This document shows, piece by piece, positions 37,493 to 45,490 of a stretch of 64,000 bases of DNA. The stretch is from Myxococcales bacterium UBA1660. GTDB lineage: Bacteria; Myxococcota_A; Polyangia; Polyangiales; Houyiibacteriaceae. Positions within the stretch are counted from its first letter, which is position 1, and each line of letters opens with the position of its first letter. The translations under genes and the position numbers were made by a program. Where the stretch lies: assembly GCA_002320815.1 (NCBI GenBank), contig DCLA01000120.1, forward strand, positions 118,590 to 182,589, in the 5' to 3' direction. The notes below the pieces were generated by a model. The model made no database searches. It saw only the letters and a list, made by a program, of their open reading frames with translations, and had not been told where the DNA came from.

Positions 37493-38491
37493 ATGCGTTC
37501 GCTCTCCCGCGCCGTCCCCCTGCTCCTGCTCGCCCTGGCGGCGGCGCCCGCGGCGGCCCAGCGCGAAGGGGCCGACTCCCTCGACGCTCCGCCGGCCTCT
37601 GCGGCTCCGGCCTCCGATTCGGGCGAACCCGCCGGCGAGGACACCCCCTTCGACGCGGACCGCGCCACCCCGCCTCCGCCCGCAGACGGCGCTGCTCCCG
37701 ATGCCGCCATCCCACCTCCGCCGGCCCCCGCGGCGGGCTACGGCACCCCCGTCTACCCAGGGCCCAGCGGCGAGGCCCCCGGCTTCGTGGTCGCCGAGGG
37801 CGTGCGGCTGCCCAGCAACCTGGCCACCCGGCTCCGGGTCATCGACTCCAGCCTCTCGGTCCTGGCGGCGCGCGGTGGCAACCGCATCGTCGATGGCGTG
37901 CTCTCCATGGTGAGCGGCGGCGTCTCCATCGGTCTCGGGATCTACGCCCGCCACATCGAGGAGGTGGAGATCGCGCGCTACGCCTTCGTCATGGGCTCGG
38001 TCTACCTGGCCGGCGGCATCATCGACCTGGCGCTGACGCCCAACCCGCGCACGCCGGCCATCCAGTTCTCGCACATGCCCATGCGGACCCTGGAGGAGGC
38101 GGAGGCCCGGCTGGCCTACGGCGAGCGCGCGCTGGAGAACCTGGCCCGGCGGAGCCGGCAGGTCCGGGTCATCGACGCCTCGCTGAGCATCGCCAGCGGC
38201 ATCGCGGTGGTCCCCCTCTTCCTGCACCCCAAGGACTACGAGTTCACCGACCCCCTCGACTACTTCATCATCGTCGCGGCGGGGATCAGCGTGATCACCG
38301 GGATCATCAACCTCGCCACGCGGAGCGACGCCGAGCGCCGCTGGGACGCCTACGAGGAGCTCGGCGAGCGCCTCGACACCGAAGAGGCCGCGGGCGCCCT
38401 CGCGGAGACGCCCCGGGGCCCGCGCATTCTCGGCGGCGGGGTCTCGCCGGTCCAGGGCGGCGCGACCGCCGGCGTGGTCGTCGGCTTCTGA
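37493..38491 (+). CDS. Exported membrane protein with an internal duplication
   Basis: 332 residues. A signal peptide (about 1-23) is followed by a Pro/Ala/Asp-rich linker to about 95. The rest has four hydrophobic segments in two related halves. LRVIDSSLSV and VRVIDASLSI open equivalent parts, and VYLAGGIIDLAL and ISVITGIINLATR close them. This points to an ancient internal duplication. A Gly-rich tail ends the chain. Function is unknown. It has its own promoter, separate from the TPR gene 32 bases upstream. Its stop is one base from the stop of the convergent ligase. Confidence 0.75.
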   Translation: MRSLSRAVPLLLLALAAAPAAAQREGADSLDAPPASAAPASDSGEPAGEDTPFDADRATPPPPADGAAPDAAIPPPPAPAAGYGTPVYPGPSGEAPGFVVAEGVRLPSNLATRLRVIDSSLSVLAARGGNRIVDGVLSMVSGGVSIGLGIYARHIEEVEIARYAFVMGSVYLAGGIIDLALTPNPRTPAIQFSHMPMRTLEEAEARLAYGERALENLARRSRQVRVIDASLSIASGIAVVPLFLHPKDYEFTDPLDYFIIVAAGISVITGIINLATRSDAERRWDAYEELGERLDTEEAAGALAETPRGPRILGGGVSPVQGGATAGVVVGF

Positions 38492-38492
38492 G

Positions 38493-40106
38493 TCAGTCGC
38501 TCTTGGTCGCCAGGAGCTCCCGCGCGCTGGCCAGCGAGTCCGCCTCCGCCGGCACCTTGTCCCGGCGCCAGCGGAGGATGCGCGGGAAGCGCACCGCCAG
38601 GCCCGCCTTGTGCCGCTTGGACTCGCGGATGTCCTCGAAGGCGATCTCGAAGACGTGCTCCGCCACCAGCGAACGCACCGGTCCGAAGCGCTCCACCGTG
38701 TGCCGCCGGATCCAGCCGTCGAGCTCGCGGATCTCGGCGTCGTCCAGGCCGCTGTAGGCCTTGGCGATGGGTACCAACTCGCCCTCCCCGCGCGCGCCCT
38801 CCCAGAGCCCGAAGGTGTAGTCGGTGAACAGCCCCGCCCGCTTCCCGCTGCCGGCCTGGGCGTAGACCAGGACGCAGTCGAGGGTGAAGGGCTCGACCTT
38901 GTGCTTCCACCAGTCGCCCTTGCGGCGGCCGGTGCGGTAGGGGCCGGCGCGGCGCTTGAGCATGAAGCCCTCGACTCCCCGGGAGCGGGACTCCCCGTGG
39001 AGCACACCGAGGTCCTCCCAGGTGTCCGCGTCCACCAGCGGGCTGAGCCCGAAGCGCTCCGACCCGAGGGCCGCGATCAGCGACTCCAGCCGCGCGCGCC
39101 GCTCGCCCTGGGGGACTTCGCGCAGGTCCTCGCCCTCGGCCTCCAGGAGGTCGTAGGCCATGAAGTGCGCCGGCGCCTCCCGGAGGATCTTGGGGCCCAG
39201 CTTCTTGCGGCCGATGCGCTTCTGGAGCTGGGCGAAGGGCATGGGTCGCGCGGCCTCCGCGTCCCAGGCGAGGAGCTCGCCGTCGAGCACGGTCCCCTCG
39301 GGGAGCGCGGCGCTGGCCTCGGCCACCTCCGGGAAGCGCTCGGTGATCAGCTCTTCGCCGCGGGACCAGAGGTGGGTCTCGCCCGCCCTCCGGACGAGCT
39401 GGGCGCGGATGCCGTCCCACTTCCACTCCACGAGCCACTCACCGGGCTCGCCGAGCTCCGCCAGCGGCTGCTCCAAGGGGCTCGCGAGATAGAACGGGTA
39501 CGGCCGGGCAGCGCTCGCGCCGGGGTCGGCTTCGGGGTCCACCAGCTGGTTCCAAGCGTTGGCGCTGGGCTTCCAGGTACCGCTCAGCCGGTGCTGCAGG
39601 AGGTCCTTGTCCAGGCCGGTGGCCTGGGCCAGCGCGCGGACCGCCAGGGTCCGGGACACGCCCACCCGCAGCGAACCGGTGAGCAGCTTGCTCATCAGAA
39701 AGCGCTCGTCGCGCGGCGACGCCCGCCACCAGGTCAGGATCTGGTCCCGCTGCTCGTCTTCGCTCCGCTTGCGCAGCGACCGGAGGCGCGCGACCCACTC
39801 GGGAAGCGGGACATCGTCGCTCTCCGCCTCCTGGTCGACCAGGAGCGAGACCAGCTCCGCCAGGTCGCCGACCGCGGCGTAGCACTCGCTCATCAGCCAC
39901 TCCGGCAAACCGGCGGCCTCCTGGGCCCAGGTGGCGAGCTTCCGGGGACCGACCAATCGCTTCATCCGCTCCCCGGAGAGCAGGAAGAGCGCCCAGGCGG
40001 CCTCTTCGGGCGGCGCCGTGGCGAAGTAGCGGGCCATGGCGTCCACCTTGAGGTTGGTGGAGCCGGTGCCGTCCAGCTCGGCGTAGAGCGCGGCGAACGA
40101 CCTCAC
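38493..40106 (-). CDS. ATP-dependent DNA ligase
   Basis: 537 residues from GTG 40106. The N-terminal DNA-binding domain spans about 1-200. The nucleotidyltransferase domain has the AMP-accepting Lys in EWKWDGIRAQL. LDGELLAWD, FMAYDLLEAEG, GVEGFMLKRRAGPY and WWKHK form motifs III-V. The OB-fold C-terminus includes VEHVFEIAF-type strands and FPRILRWRRDK. It resembles the ligase that travels with an exonuclease, helicase and metallophosphoesterase as a repair set. Only the exonuclease is adjacent (GTGA overlap). It is an extra ligase beside the NAD-dependent LigA expected elsewhere. Confidence 0.94.
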   Translation of the reverse strand: MRSFAALYAELDGTGSTNLKVDAMARYFATAPPEEAAWALFLLSGERMKRLVGPRKLATWAQEAAGLPEWLMSECYAAVGDLAELVSLLVDQEAESDDVPLPEWVARLRSLRKRSEDEQRDQILTWWRASPRDERFLMSKLLTGSLRVGVSRTLAVRALAQATGLDKDLLQHRLSGTWKPSANAWNQLVDPEADPGASAARPYPFYLASPLEQPLAELGEPGEWLVEWKWDGIRAQLVRRAGETHLWSRGEELITERFPEVAEASAALPEGTVLDGELLAWDAEAARPMPFAQLQKRIGRKKLGPKILREAPAHFMAYDLLEAEGEDLREVPQGERRARLESLIAALGSERFGLSPLVDADTWEDLGVLHGESRSRGVEGFMLKRRAGPYRTGRRKGDWWKHKVEPFTLDCVLVYAQAGSGKRAGLFTDYTFGLWEGARGEGELVPIAKAYSGLDDAEIRELDGWIRRHTVERFGPVRSLVAEHVFEIAFEDIRESKRHKAGLAVRFPRILRWRRDKVPAEADSLASARELLATKSD

Positions 40107-41119
40107 GCCGCTCCCTCCTCGCCGGTGAAGCGGGTCTGCAGGGCTGCGGCGTCGAGGCCGCGCTCCTCGCGTAGGAAGCGCGCCAGGGCCGCCGCGCTCC
40201 CGTGAGTGCACAGCACCCGCTCCGCCTCCGACTCCTCCACGGTCCGGAGGAGCGCCGGCCAGTCGGCGTGGTCGCTGAGCACGAAGCCGCGGTCGAGACC
40301 CCGGCGTTTCCGCGTGGCCCGCAGTCGCATCCAGCCCGAGGCGAAGGCGGTGCGGTGGTCCCCGAAGCGCCGCAGCCAGCGGGACCGGCGCACCGAGGGC
40401 GGTGCCAGGACCAGCCGCCCGGCCCACTCGGTGCCCGGGGGCTCGTCCTGCACCGGGAGCGTGGGGAGCATGGAGACGCCTTCCTCGCGGTAGAGCTCCA
40501 CCAGCGCCTCCACCGCGCCGTGGGTGTAGACGGTCTGGTCGGTGAATCGGGTCAGCTCGGCCAGGATCCGCTGGGCCTTGCCCAGGCTGTAGGCGTAGAG
40601 CAGCGACGCCCGGCCGGCCGCGGCGTTGGCCTGCCACCACCCCCAGAGGTCCTCGGCGACCGCCGCCGGGTCGGGCCAGCGGTAGACCGGGAGGGCGAAG
40701 GTGGCCTCGGTGATCAGCGTGTGACAGCGGACCGGCGCGAAGGGCGCGCAGGTGGGATCGGGCGCCCGCTTGTAGTCGCCGGTCACCACCCACACCTGAC
40801 CCCGGTGCTCCAGCCGGATCTGCGCCGACCCCAGGACGTGCCCCGCCGGGTGGAAGGAGACCTCGACCTCGCCGATGCGCCGGGTCTCGCCGTACCCCAT
40901 CGTCTCCAGCGCCGGGGGCCCGGTCTCGGTGGCCAAACGCTTGGCCAGGATGGCCCGGCCCGCGACCGGGGCGAGGTAGTGGGCCGAGCCGGGCGCGGCG
41001 TGGTCGCCGTGGCCGTGGGTGATCACCGCGCGCTCCACCGGTTCCCAGGGATCGATGAAGAAGTCGCCCCGGGGACAGTGGAGCCCCGCCGCGGTCAGTT
41101 CGAGGAGCGGTTCCGACAC
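40103..41119 (-). CDS. Ligase-associated metallo-beta-lactamase-fold DNA exonuclease
   Basis: 338 residues. It opens with LLELTAAGLHCPRGDFFIDPWEPVERAVITHGHGDHA; the HxHxDH motif near residue 35 binds two metal ions. HPAGHVLGSAQI and VVTGDYKR carry further ligands. The C-terminal beta-CASP-like part ends with FVLSDHADWP, a motif-C-like His. This is the family described as the putative exonuclease next to ATP-dependent ligase. It overlaps the ligase start by four bases, so the two are coupled in DNA repair. No signal peptide is seen. Confidence 0.92.
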   Translation of the reverse strand: MSEPLLELTAAGLHCPRGDFFIDPWEPVERAVITHGHGDHAAPGSAHYLAPVAGRAILAKRLATETGPPALETMGYGETRRIGEVEVSFHPAGHVLGSAQIRLEHRGQVWVVTGDYKRAPDPTCAPFAPVRCHTLITEATFALPVYRWPDPAAVAEDLWGWWQANAAAGRASLLYAYSLGKAQRILAELTRFTDQTVYTHGAVEALVELYREEGVSMLPTLPVQDEPPGTEWAGRLVLAPPSVRRSRWLRRFGDHRTAFASGWMRLRATRKRRGLDRGFVLSDHADWPALLRTVEESEAERVLCTHGSAAALARFLREERGLDAAALQTRFTGEEGAA

Positions 41120-41140
41120 GGGCAGAGGGACGGAACGAGA

Positions 41141-41171
41141 ACGGGCCCCGCGACAGAATCGCGGAGCCCGT
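41141..41171 (-). terminator. Intrinsic terminator after sodB
   Basis: A 13-base stem with one mismatch (ACGGGCCCCGCGA against TCGCGGAGCCCGT) closes a five-base loop. On the minus strand the stem is followed by TCTCGTT, a short T-rich run. It lies 32 bases past the sodB stop and before the exonuclease start. Confidence 0.7.
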
Positions 41172-41203
41172 GTCGTCGGGAGGGGCCGGGGCCCCGAGGC
41201 CGT

Positions 41204-41782
41204 TCAGCCCTTCATGCGGGCGAGCGGGGTCTCCCAGTTCACCAGCTTCTCGAGCCAGACGTCGATGAACTTGCCGCGGTCGTTGCGGTGGTCGATGTAG
41301 TAGGCGTGCTCCCAGACGTCCATGGTCATCAGGGGCGTGCCGCTCCCGGTGACCGGGGTCTCGGCGTTGCTGGTGGCGGTGATGGAGAGCTTGCCGCCGT
41401 CGAGGACGAGCCAGGCCCAGCCGGAGCCGAACTGACCGGTGCCCTTGGTCTTCCACTCCTCGCGGAACTTGTCGATCCCGCCGAAGTCGCGCTCGATGGC
41501 GTCCTTCAGGTCGCCGGTGGGCTCGCCACCGCCGCCGGGCTTCATGCTCAGCCAGAAGAGGTTGTGGTTGTAGACCTGGGCGGCGTTGTTGAACTTGCCG
41601 CCGCTGGCCGCCTTGACCACCTCTTCGAGGCTCTTGTCCTTCTCGCCGTCCTCGAGGGCCGCCTCGAGCTTCTTCATGTAGCCCTTGTGGTGCTTCTCGT
41701 AGTGGTACTCGAGGGTCTCCGCGCTCATGGCGGGGCTCAGGGCGTCCTTGCCGTAGGGCAGCTCGATGACTTCGACCTTCAT
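41204..41782 (-). CDS. sodB: Superoxide dismutase [Fe]
   Basis: 192 residues, cytoplasmic. The metal ligands are in YHYEKHHKGY (N-terminal His), NAAQVYNHNLFW (His), and DVWEHAYYIDH (Asp and His). FNNAAQVYNH has the Gln that favours iron, and SGWAWLVLDGGKL and GTPLMTMDVWEHAYY are close to E. coli SodB. It removes superoxide. A GAGGAG ribosome site lies about 11 bases before ATG, and its own promoter and terminator flank it, so it is monocistronic. Confidence 0.97.
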   Translation of the reverse strand: MKVEVIELPYGKDALSPAMSAETLEYHYEKHHKGYMKKLEAALEDGEKDKSLEEVVKAASGGKFNNAAQVYNHNLFWLSMKPGGGGEPTGDLKDAIERDFGGIDKFREEWKTKGTGQFGSGWAWLVLDGGKLSITATSNAETPVTGSGTPLMTMDVWEHAYYIDHRNDRGKFIDVWLEKLVNWETPLARMKG

Positions 41783-41850
41783 GGTGTTCTCTTCTCCTCG
41801 CGGGTGTTCGGTGGGGGCCGGCGGTGCGGCGCGGCCCGGAGTGCGCGCCT

Positions 41851-41879
41851 CTTATAGAACGCTGGCGCGCGGGTCGTAA
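41851..41879 (-). promoter_or_regulatory. Candidate sodB promoter
   Basis: On the minus strand the -35-like TTACGA (41874-41879) and the -10 TATAAG (41851-41856) are 17 bases apart. The -10 matches five of six consensus bases. About 68 bases separate the -10 from the ATG. Confidence 0.5.
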
Positions 41880-41896
41880 CCCCCTCTCCGCCGAGA

Positions 41897-43375
41897 TCAG
41901 CGCGCCAAGGGGGTCAAGCGTCCGTCGCGAGGGACCCGAAAGCGTGACCCGCGCCGGACCACGGCGACCTTGGCGTCCTGCCAGAGGGGCACCACCGGCA
42001 GGATCTCGGCGAGGCGCTCCTGCACCCGCTGGTAGGCGGCCACCCGCTCGCGCCGAGTGGTCGCCGCCCTCCCCCGCTCGAGGGCCGCGTCGACCTCGGC
42101 GTCGCGCAGCCGCCATCGGTTGGCTCCGACCTGCCCGCCCTCGGGGATGCGCGAGGAGTCGAAGAACCAGCTCAGCACGTGGGGCTCCAGGACCTCGGGG
42201 ACCTGCATGAGCGCCAGGTCGAAGCGCCCGGCGTTGAGGTCGGCGATGACCGTCGCCGTCTCCGAGGGGCGCACCACCACCTCGAGCCCGACCTCGCCCA
42301 GCATCGCTGCCAGCGCCCGCGCGATGCTCATCCGGGCCCGCTCGGCGTTGGTCCGCAGGACCATGCGCGCTCCCACCGCGCCCGCCGCCGTCAGGAGCCG
42401 CTGCGCCTCGGCGGGATCGTAGGGGATGGGCTCGAGGTGCGCGTCCGCCCAGTGGCCCGTCGGGATCCACGAGCTGGCCACCGAGCCCCGGCCCTCGAGC
42501 TCGGCCCGCACCAGGGTCTCCCGGTCGATGGCCAGCGCGATGGCCCGCCGCACCCGCCCGTCGCTCAGCGGCCCCGCCTCCATGTTGAGGCCCAGGTAGG
42601 TCGTGGAGATCCCCGGCGCGCTGCGCACCTCGAAGGCCGGGTCGTCTTCGAAGAGGGGCACCAGGAGCGGGGGCAGCGCGTCGTACGCCAGGTCCGCCGC
42701 GCCGGCCATGAGCCGCATGGCGCGGGTGTTGTCGTCGCGGACCACGGTCAGGTCGACCGCGGGGTGGGTCGGCGCGCCGGCATACCAATGGGGGTTGGCC
42801 CGGAGCTCGACCCGGGCGTCGGTCCGCCGCTGGAGCCGATAGGGGCCGGCGCCGACGAACTCGGTGTGCAGGCGCCGGTGCGCGTCCGCGCGCCGGACGA
42901 TGGGAACCTCGAGGTCGGTCAGGAAGGTCGCGTGGGGGGCGTCGAGCTCGAAGACCACCGTCTGCGGGTCCGGGGTCTCGATGGACGCGATGCGCTCGTA
43001 GGTCCGCGCGTACACGCTGCCGAGCGCCGGGTCGACCAGGCCCCGAAACGTCTCCCGCACGTCCTCGGCGCGCAGCGCGCTCCCGTCGGCGAAGCGGAGG
43101 TCCGGCCGCAAGCGCGCCACATAGGTGGTGGGTCCGGTCTGCTCCACCGACTCCGCCAGATCGGGCACCACCTCCAGCGAGTGGGGATCGATGGCGACCA
43201 GGGAGGCGAAGAGCAGCCGGCTCACCTTGAGCCCCCAGGGATCGGTGACGAAGCGCGGGTCCAGCTCCTCGGCGGCACGGGGAATGACCACCTGCAACGC
43301 CTCGGCGGGCCGCTCGGAGCGTCCGCCGCAGCCCAGCAAGACGAGCAGCGCGGCAGCGAGGGGACGGCGACCCAT
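41897..43375 (-). CDS. Orphan peptide/nickel-type ABC substrate-binding lipoprotein (SBP_bac_5)
   Basis: 492 residues from ATG 43375. The signal LAAALLVLLGC has a lipobox with Cys16. SBP family 5 hallmarks are LDPRFVTDPWGLKVSRLLFASLV, RPDLRFADGSALRAEDV, FVGAGPYRL, GLNMEAGPLSDGRVRRAIALAIDRETLV and PYDPAEAQRLL. It would bind a peptide or similar ligand outside the cytoplasm. No permease or ATPase gene is nearby, so it may use a transporter encoded elsewhere or act as a sensor. It is divergent from the carboxypeptidase gene, which might suggest a cell-wall peptide ligand. Confidence 0.88.
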   Translation of the reverse strand: MGRRPLAAALLVLLGCGGRSERPAEALQVVIPRAAEELDPRFVTDPWGLKVSRLLFASLVAIDPHSLEVVPDLAESVEQTGPTTYVARLRPDLRFADGSALRAEDVRETFRGLVDPALGSVYARTYERIASIETPDPQTVVFELDAPHATFLTDLEVPIVRRADAHRRLHTEFVGAGPYRLQRRTDARVELRANPHWYAGAPTHPAVDLTVVRDDNTRAMRLMAGAADLAYDALPPLLVPLFEDDPAFEVRSAPGISTTYLGLNMEAGPLSDGRVRRAIALAIDRETLVRAELEGRGSVASSWIPTGHWADAHLEPIPYDPAEAQRLLTAAGAVGARMVLRTNAERARMSIARALAAMLGEVGLEVVVRPSETATVIADLNAGRFDLALMQVPEVLEPHVLSWFFDSSRIPEGGQVGANRWRLRDAEVDAALERGRAATTRRERVAAYQRVQERLAEILPVVPLWQDAKVAVVRRGSRFRVPRDGRLTPLAR

Positions 43376-43450
43376 GCTCGCGTGTCGCACGAGCGCCCCC
43401 GGCCCCGCAAGGGGGCGGCCATGTGAGGATCCCGCTTGGGACCCAGGGAG

Positions 43451-43469
43451 CCCGCGGCTAAGCCGTGGG
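43451..43469 (+). promoter_or_regulatory. Inverted repeat directly before the dacB start codon
   Basis: CCCGCGGC, TAA, GCCGTGGG forms an eight-base stem with one mismatch, ending two bases before the ATG at 43472. Such a hairpin could occlude ribosome binding or mark an operator. The wider 96-base divergent region also has a GCCCCC...GGGGGC repeat. Confidence 0.35.
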
Positions 43470-43471
43470 CG

Positions 43472-44887
43472 ATGCTCCGCCCGACGTTCGCCCTCTTCGT
43501 CCTCCTCGCCCTGGGCTCCTTCGGTTCGCTCCGCGCCGAGGCCCAGAGCTCGCCCCTGGCGGGACGGCTGGCCGACATCCTGCGGCAGGCGGAGCTCGGC
43601 GACGGCGTGAGCTTCGCGGTGACCTCGTTGAAGACCGGCCGGGAGGTCTGGGCCAGCCGGGGCGACGCGCTGCGGAACCCGGCCTCCAACATGAAGCTGG
43701 TGACCGCGGCGGCGGCGCTGAGCGAGCTGGGCCCGGGGTTCACCATGAGCACCGGCGTCTACGGCCACATCGAGAACGGCCGGGTCGCCGACCTGGTGCT
43801 CCGCGGCTACGGCGACCCCAGCCTGGCTCGCGGCGACCTCTACGAGCTGGCCACCGATCTGACCGACCGCGGCGTCCGCGCCGTGGATCGCATCTGGGTC
43901 GACGGGACCTACTTCGATGACCAGATCCTGCCGCCCGCCTTCGATCAGCAGCCCAACGAGACCGCGGCCTTCCGGGCGCCCATCGGCGCGGTGACCGTCG
44001 ACCGGGGATCGTTCGTGCTCCGGGTGATCCCCGGTGACACCGGCAGCGCCGCGCGGGTGCTCCTGGCCGGCGAGAACTACTTCGAGGTCGACAACGGGAT
44101 GACCACCACCGACGGCGGTCCACCCAACGTGATCGCCTCCCAGCGCGACGCCGACGACGGCCGCCTGGCCCTGGTGCTCCGCGGCTCGGTGCCTTCGGGG
44201 ATCCTGGGCGTGAGCTACCGGCGCCGGGTGGGCAACGCCCTGCTCCACGCGGGCTACGTGATGCAGGACATCCTGGAGGACGTGGGGATCGGCGGCCGCC
44301 GCGGCGTGGCCGTGGGCGCCGGGCCCCACGGGCTGCCCCTGCTCGGCTCCCACGAGTCCGAGCCCCTCGCGCAGCTTCTGCACCGGGTGGGCAAGTGGTC
44401 GGACAACTTCTACGCCGAGATGATCCTGAAGGTGATGGGCGCCGAAAAGCGCCGGCCGGGCACCTCGGCCCGGGGCGCGGAGGTAAACGTCGAGATCCTC
44501 GGGCGGGCCGGCGCGGACACCGAGCGGGTCACCATCGTGAACGGCTCGGGGCTCTTCGACGGCAACCAGATCACCGCGCGCCACTACACCAAGCTGCTCC
44601 ACTGGGTGTACCAGCAAGAGAGCATCCGCGCGGAGTACCTGGCCCACCTGGCCATCGGCGGGGTCGACGGAACGCTCCGGCGGCGGCTGCAGAACGTGCC
44701 GGCGGGGGTGGTCCGCGCCAAGACCGGGACCCTGAACGACGTCATCGCCCTGGGCGGCTTCGTCCTCGGGGAGGCGCCCGACGAGGGATATGCGTTCAGC
44801 TACCTGGCCAACGGCATCCGCGGGCGCCAGGGGGCCGCGCGCAACCTGGCCGACCAGCTGGTGACCGCGCTGGTCGAGGCGCGCTGA
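43472..44887 (+). CDS. dacB: D-alanyl-D-alanine carboxypeptidase/endopeptidase (PBP4 family, S13)
   Basis: 471 residues from ATG 43472. A signal peptide (about 1-23, ending SLRAEAQ) exports it. The catalytic motifs are SxxK in NPASNMKLVTAAA, SxN in KWSDNFYAEM and KTG in RAKTGTLNDV. GDPSL in the first 130 residues marks the PBP4 insertion region. It trims peptidoglycan stem peptides or cross-links in the periplasm. It converges with a small minus-strand gene 21 bases downstream. Confidence 0.94.
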   Translation: MLRPTFALFVLLALGSFGSLRAEAQSSPLAGRLADILRQAELGDGVSFAVTSLKTGREVWASRGDALRNPASNMKLVTAAAALSELGPGFTMSTGVYGHIENGRVADLVLRGYGDPSLARGDLYELATDLTDRGVRAVDRIWVDGTYFDDQILPPAFDQQPNETAAFRAPIGAVTVDRGSFVLRVIPGDTGSAARVLLAGENYFEVDNGMTTTDGGPPNVIASQRDADDGRLALVLRGSVPSGILGVSYRRRVGNALLHAGYVMQDILEDVGIGGRRGVAVGAGPHGLPLLGSHESEPLAQLLHRVGKWSDNFYAEMILKVMGAEKRRPGTSARGAEVNVEILGRAGADTERVTIVNGSGLFDGNQITARHYTKLLHWVYQQESIRAEYLAHLAIGGVDGTLRRRLQNVPAGVVRAKTGTLNDVIALGGFVLGEAPDEGYAFSYLANGIRGRQGAARNLADQLVTALVEAR

Positions 44888-44908
44888 GTCGGCCCGCGCC
44901 CCGGGGTC

Positions 44909-45286
44909 TCAGCCGGCGAGACGCAGCGGCGTGGACGCCAGGGTCAGGATCCGCTGGGCGAAGGTCGCGGCGTTGCGGCCCGAGCGGCCGTTGGCGGCGA
45001 GGAGCGCCAGCCGGTCCCCGTGAGCGGGGTCGAGGCGCGCGCCGCTGGCGACCAGGAGCTCGAGGAGGTGGAGGGCGTGCTCCAGCGGCCGCTCGAGGCC
45101 CCGCTCGTCCCAGCGCGCGACCAGCGCCACCACCGGGGCCGCGGCGTCTCGGAGCTCCACGATGGCGCCCGGACGGTCGACCATGAAGCGGATCAGCGCG
45201 AGGACGGTCGCCTCCAGGGCCCGGTCGTCCGGGTGCGCGAGGCCGGTGCGGAGGTGGGCCAGCGCGAGGCGATCCGTGCGGGTCAT
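44909..45286 (-). CDS. Small helical protein of unknown function
   Basis: 125 residues, mostly amphipathic helices rich in Ala, Leu and Arg, for example DRALEATVLALIRFMV and LEHALHLLELLVASG. GGAGG lies only one or two bases before the ATG, an awkward spacing. Coding character is good, but I cannot name a family. It stands alone between dacB (convergent) and the sigma factor terminator. Confidence 0.5.
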   Translation of the reverse strand: MTRTDRLALAHLRTGLAHPDDRALEATVLALIRFMVDRPGAIVELRDAAAPVVALVARWDERGLERPLEHALHLLELLVASGARLDPAHGDRLALLAANGRSGRNAATFAQRILTLASTPLRLAG

Positions 45287-45405
45287 CCCTCCGACGTAGT
45301 GGCCCGGGCGCCGGGCCGCTCTTACCGCGGTGGCGCGCCGGCCTGCTCGCTCGAGCGGAGGGCCGCCGACGCGCTCGCAGCCAGGGTCCGGACGACGGAA
45401 AATGA

Positions 45406-45435
45406 AACGCGAGGCCCCCGAAGGGACCCCGCGTT
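45406..45435 (-). terminator. Intrinsic terminator of the sigma factor gene, UUCG tetraloop
   Basis: A 13-base stem with two G-U pairs in RNA closes a loop that reads TTCG on the minus strand, an unusually stable tetraloop. It is followed by TCATTTTCC, the T-run. It lies 56 bases after the sigma factor stop codon. Confidence 0.8.
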
Positions 45436-45490
45436 CCGATCGCGTATGTAGTTTCGCGGAGCGACGCGCCGGCGGAGCCGACGCTCGGGG

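Noticed and set aside
40107..42788. Upstream extension of the ligase frame to 1431 codons
   Set aside because: The extra part covers the exonuclease, sodB and part of the binding-protein gene in other frames. The true start is GTG 40106, overlapping the exonuclease stop.
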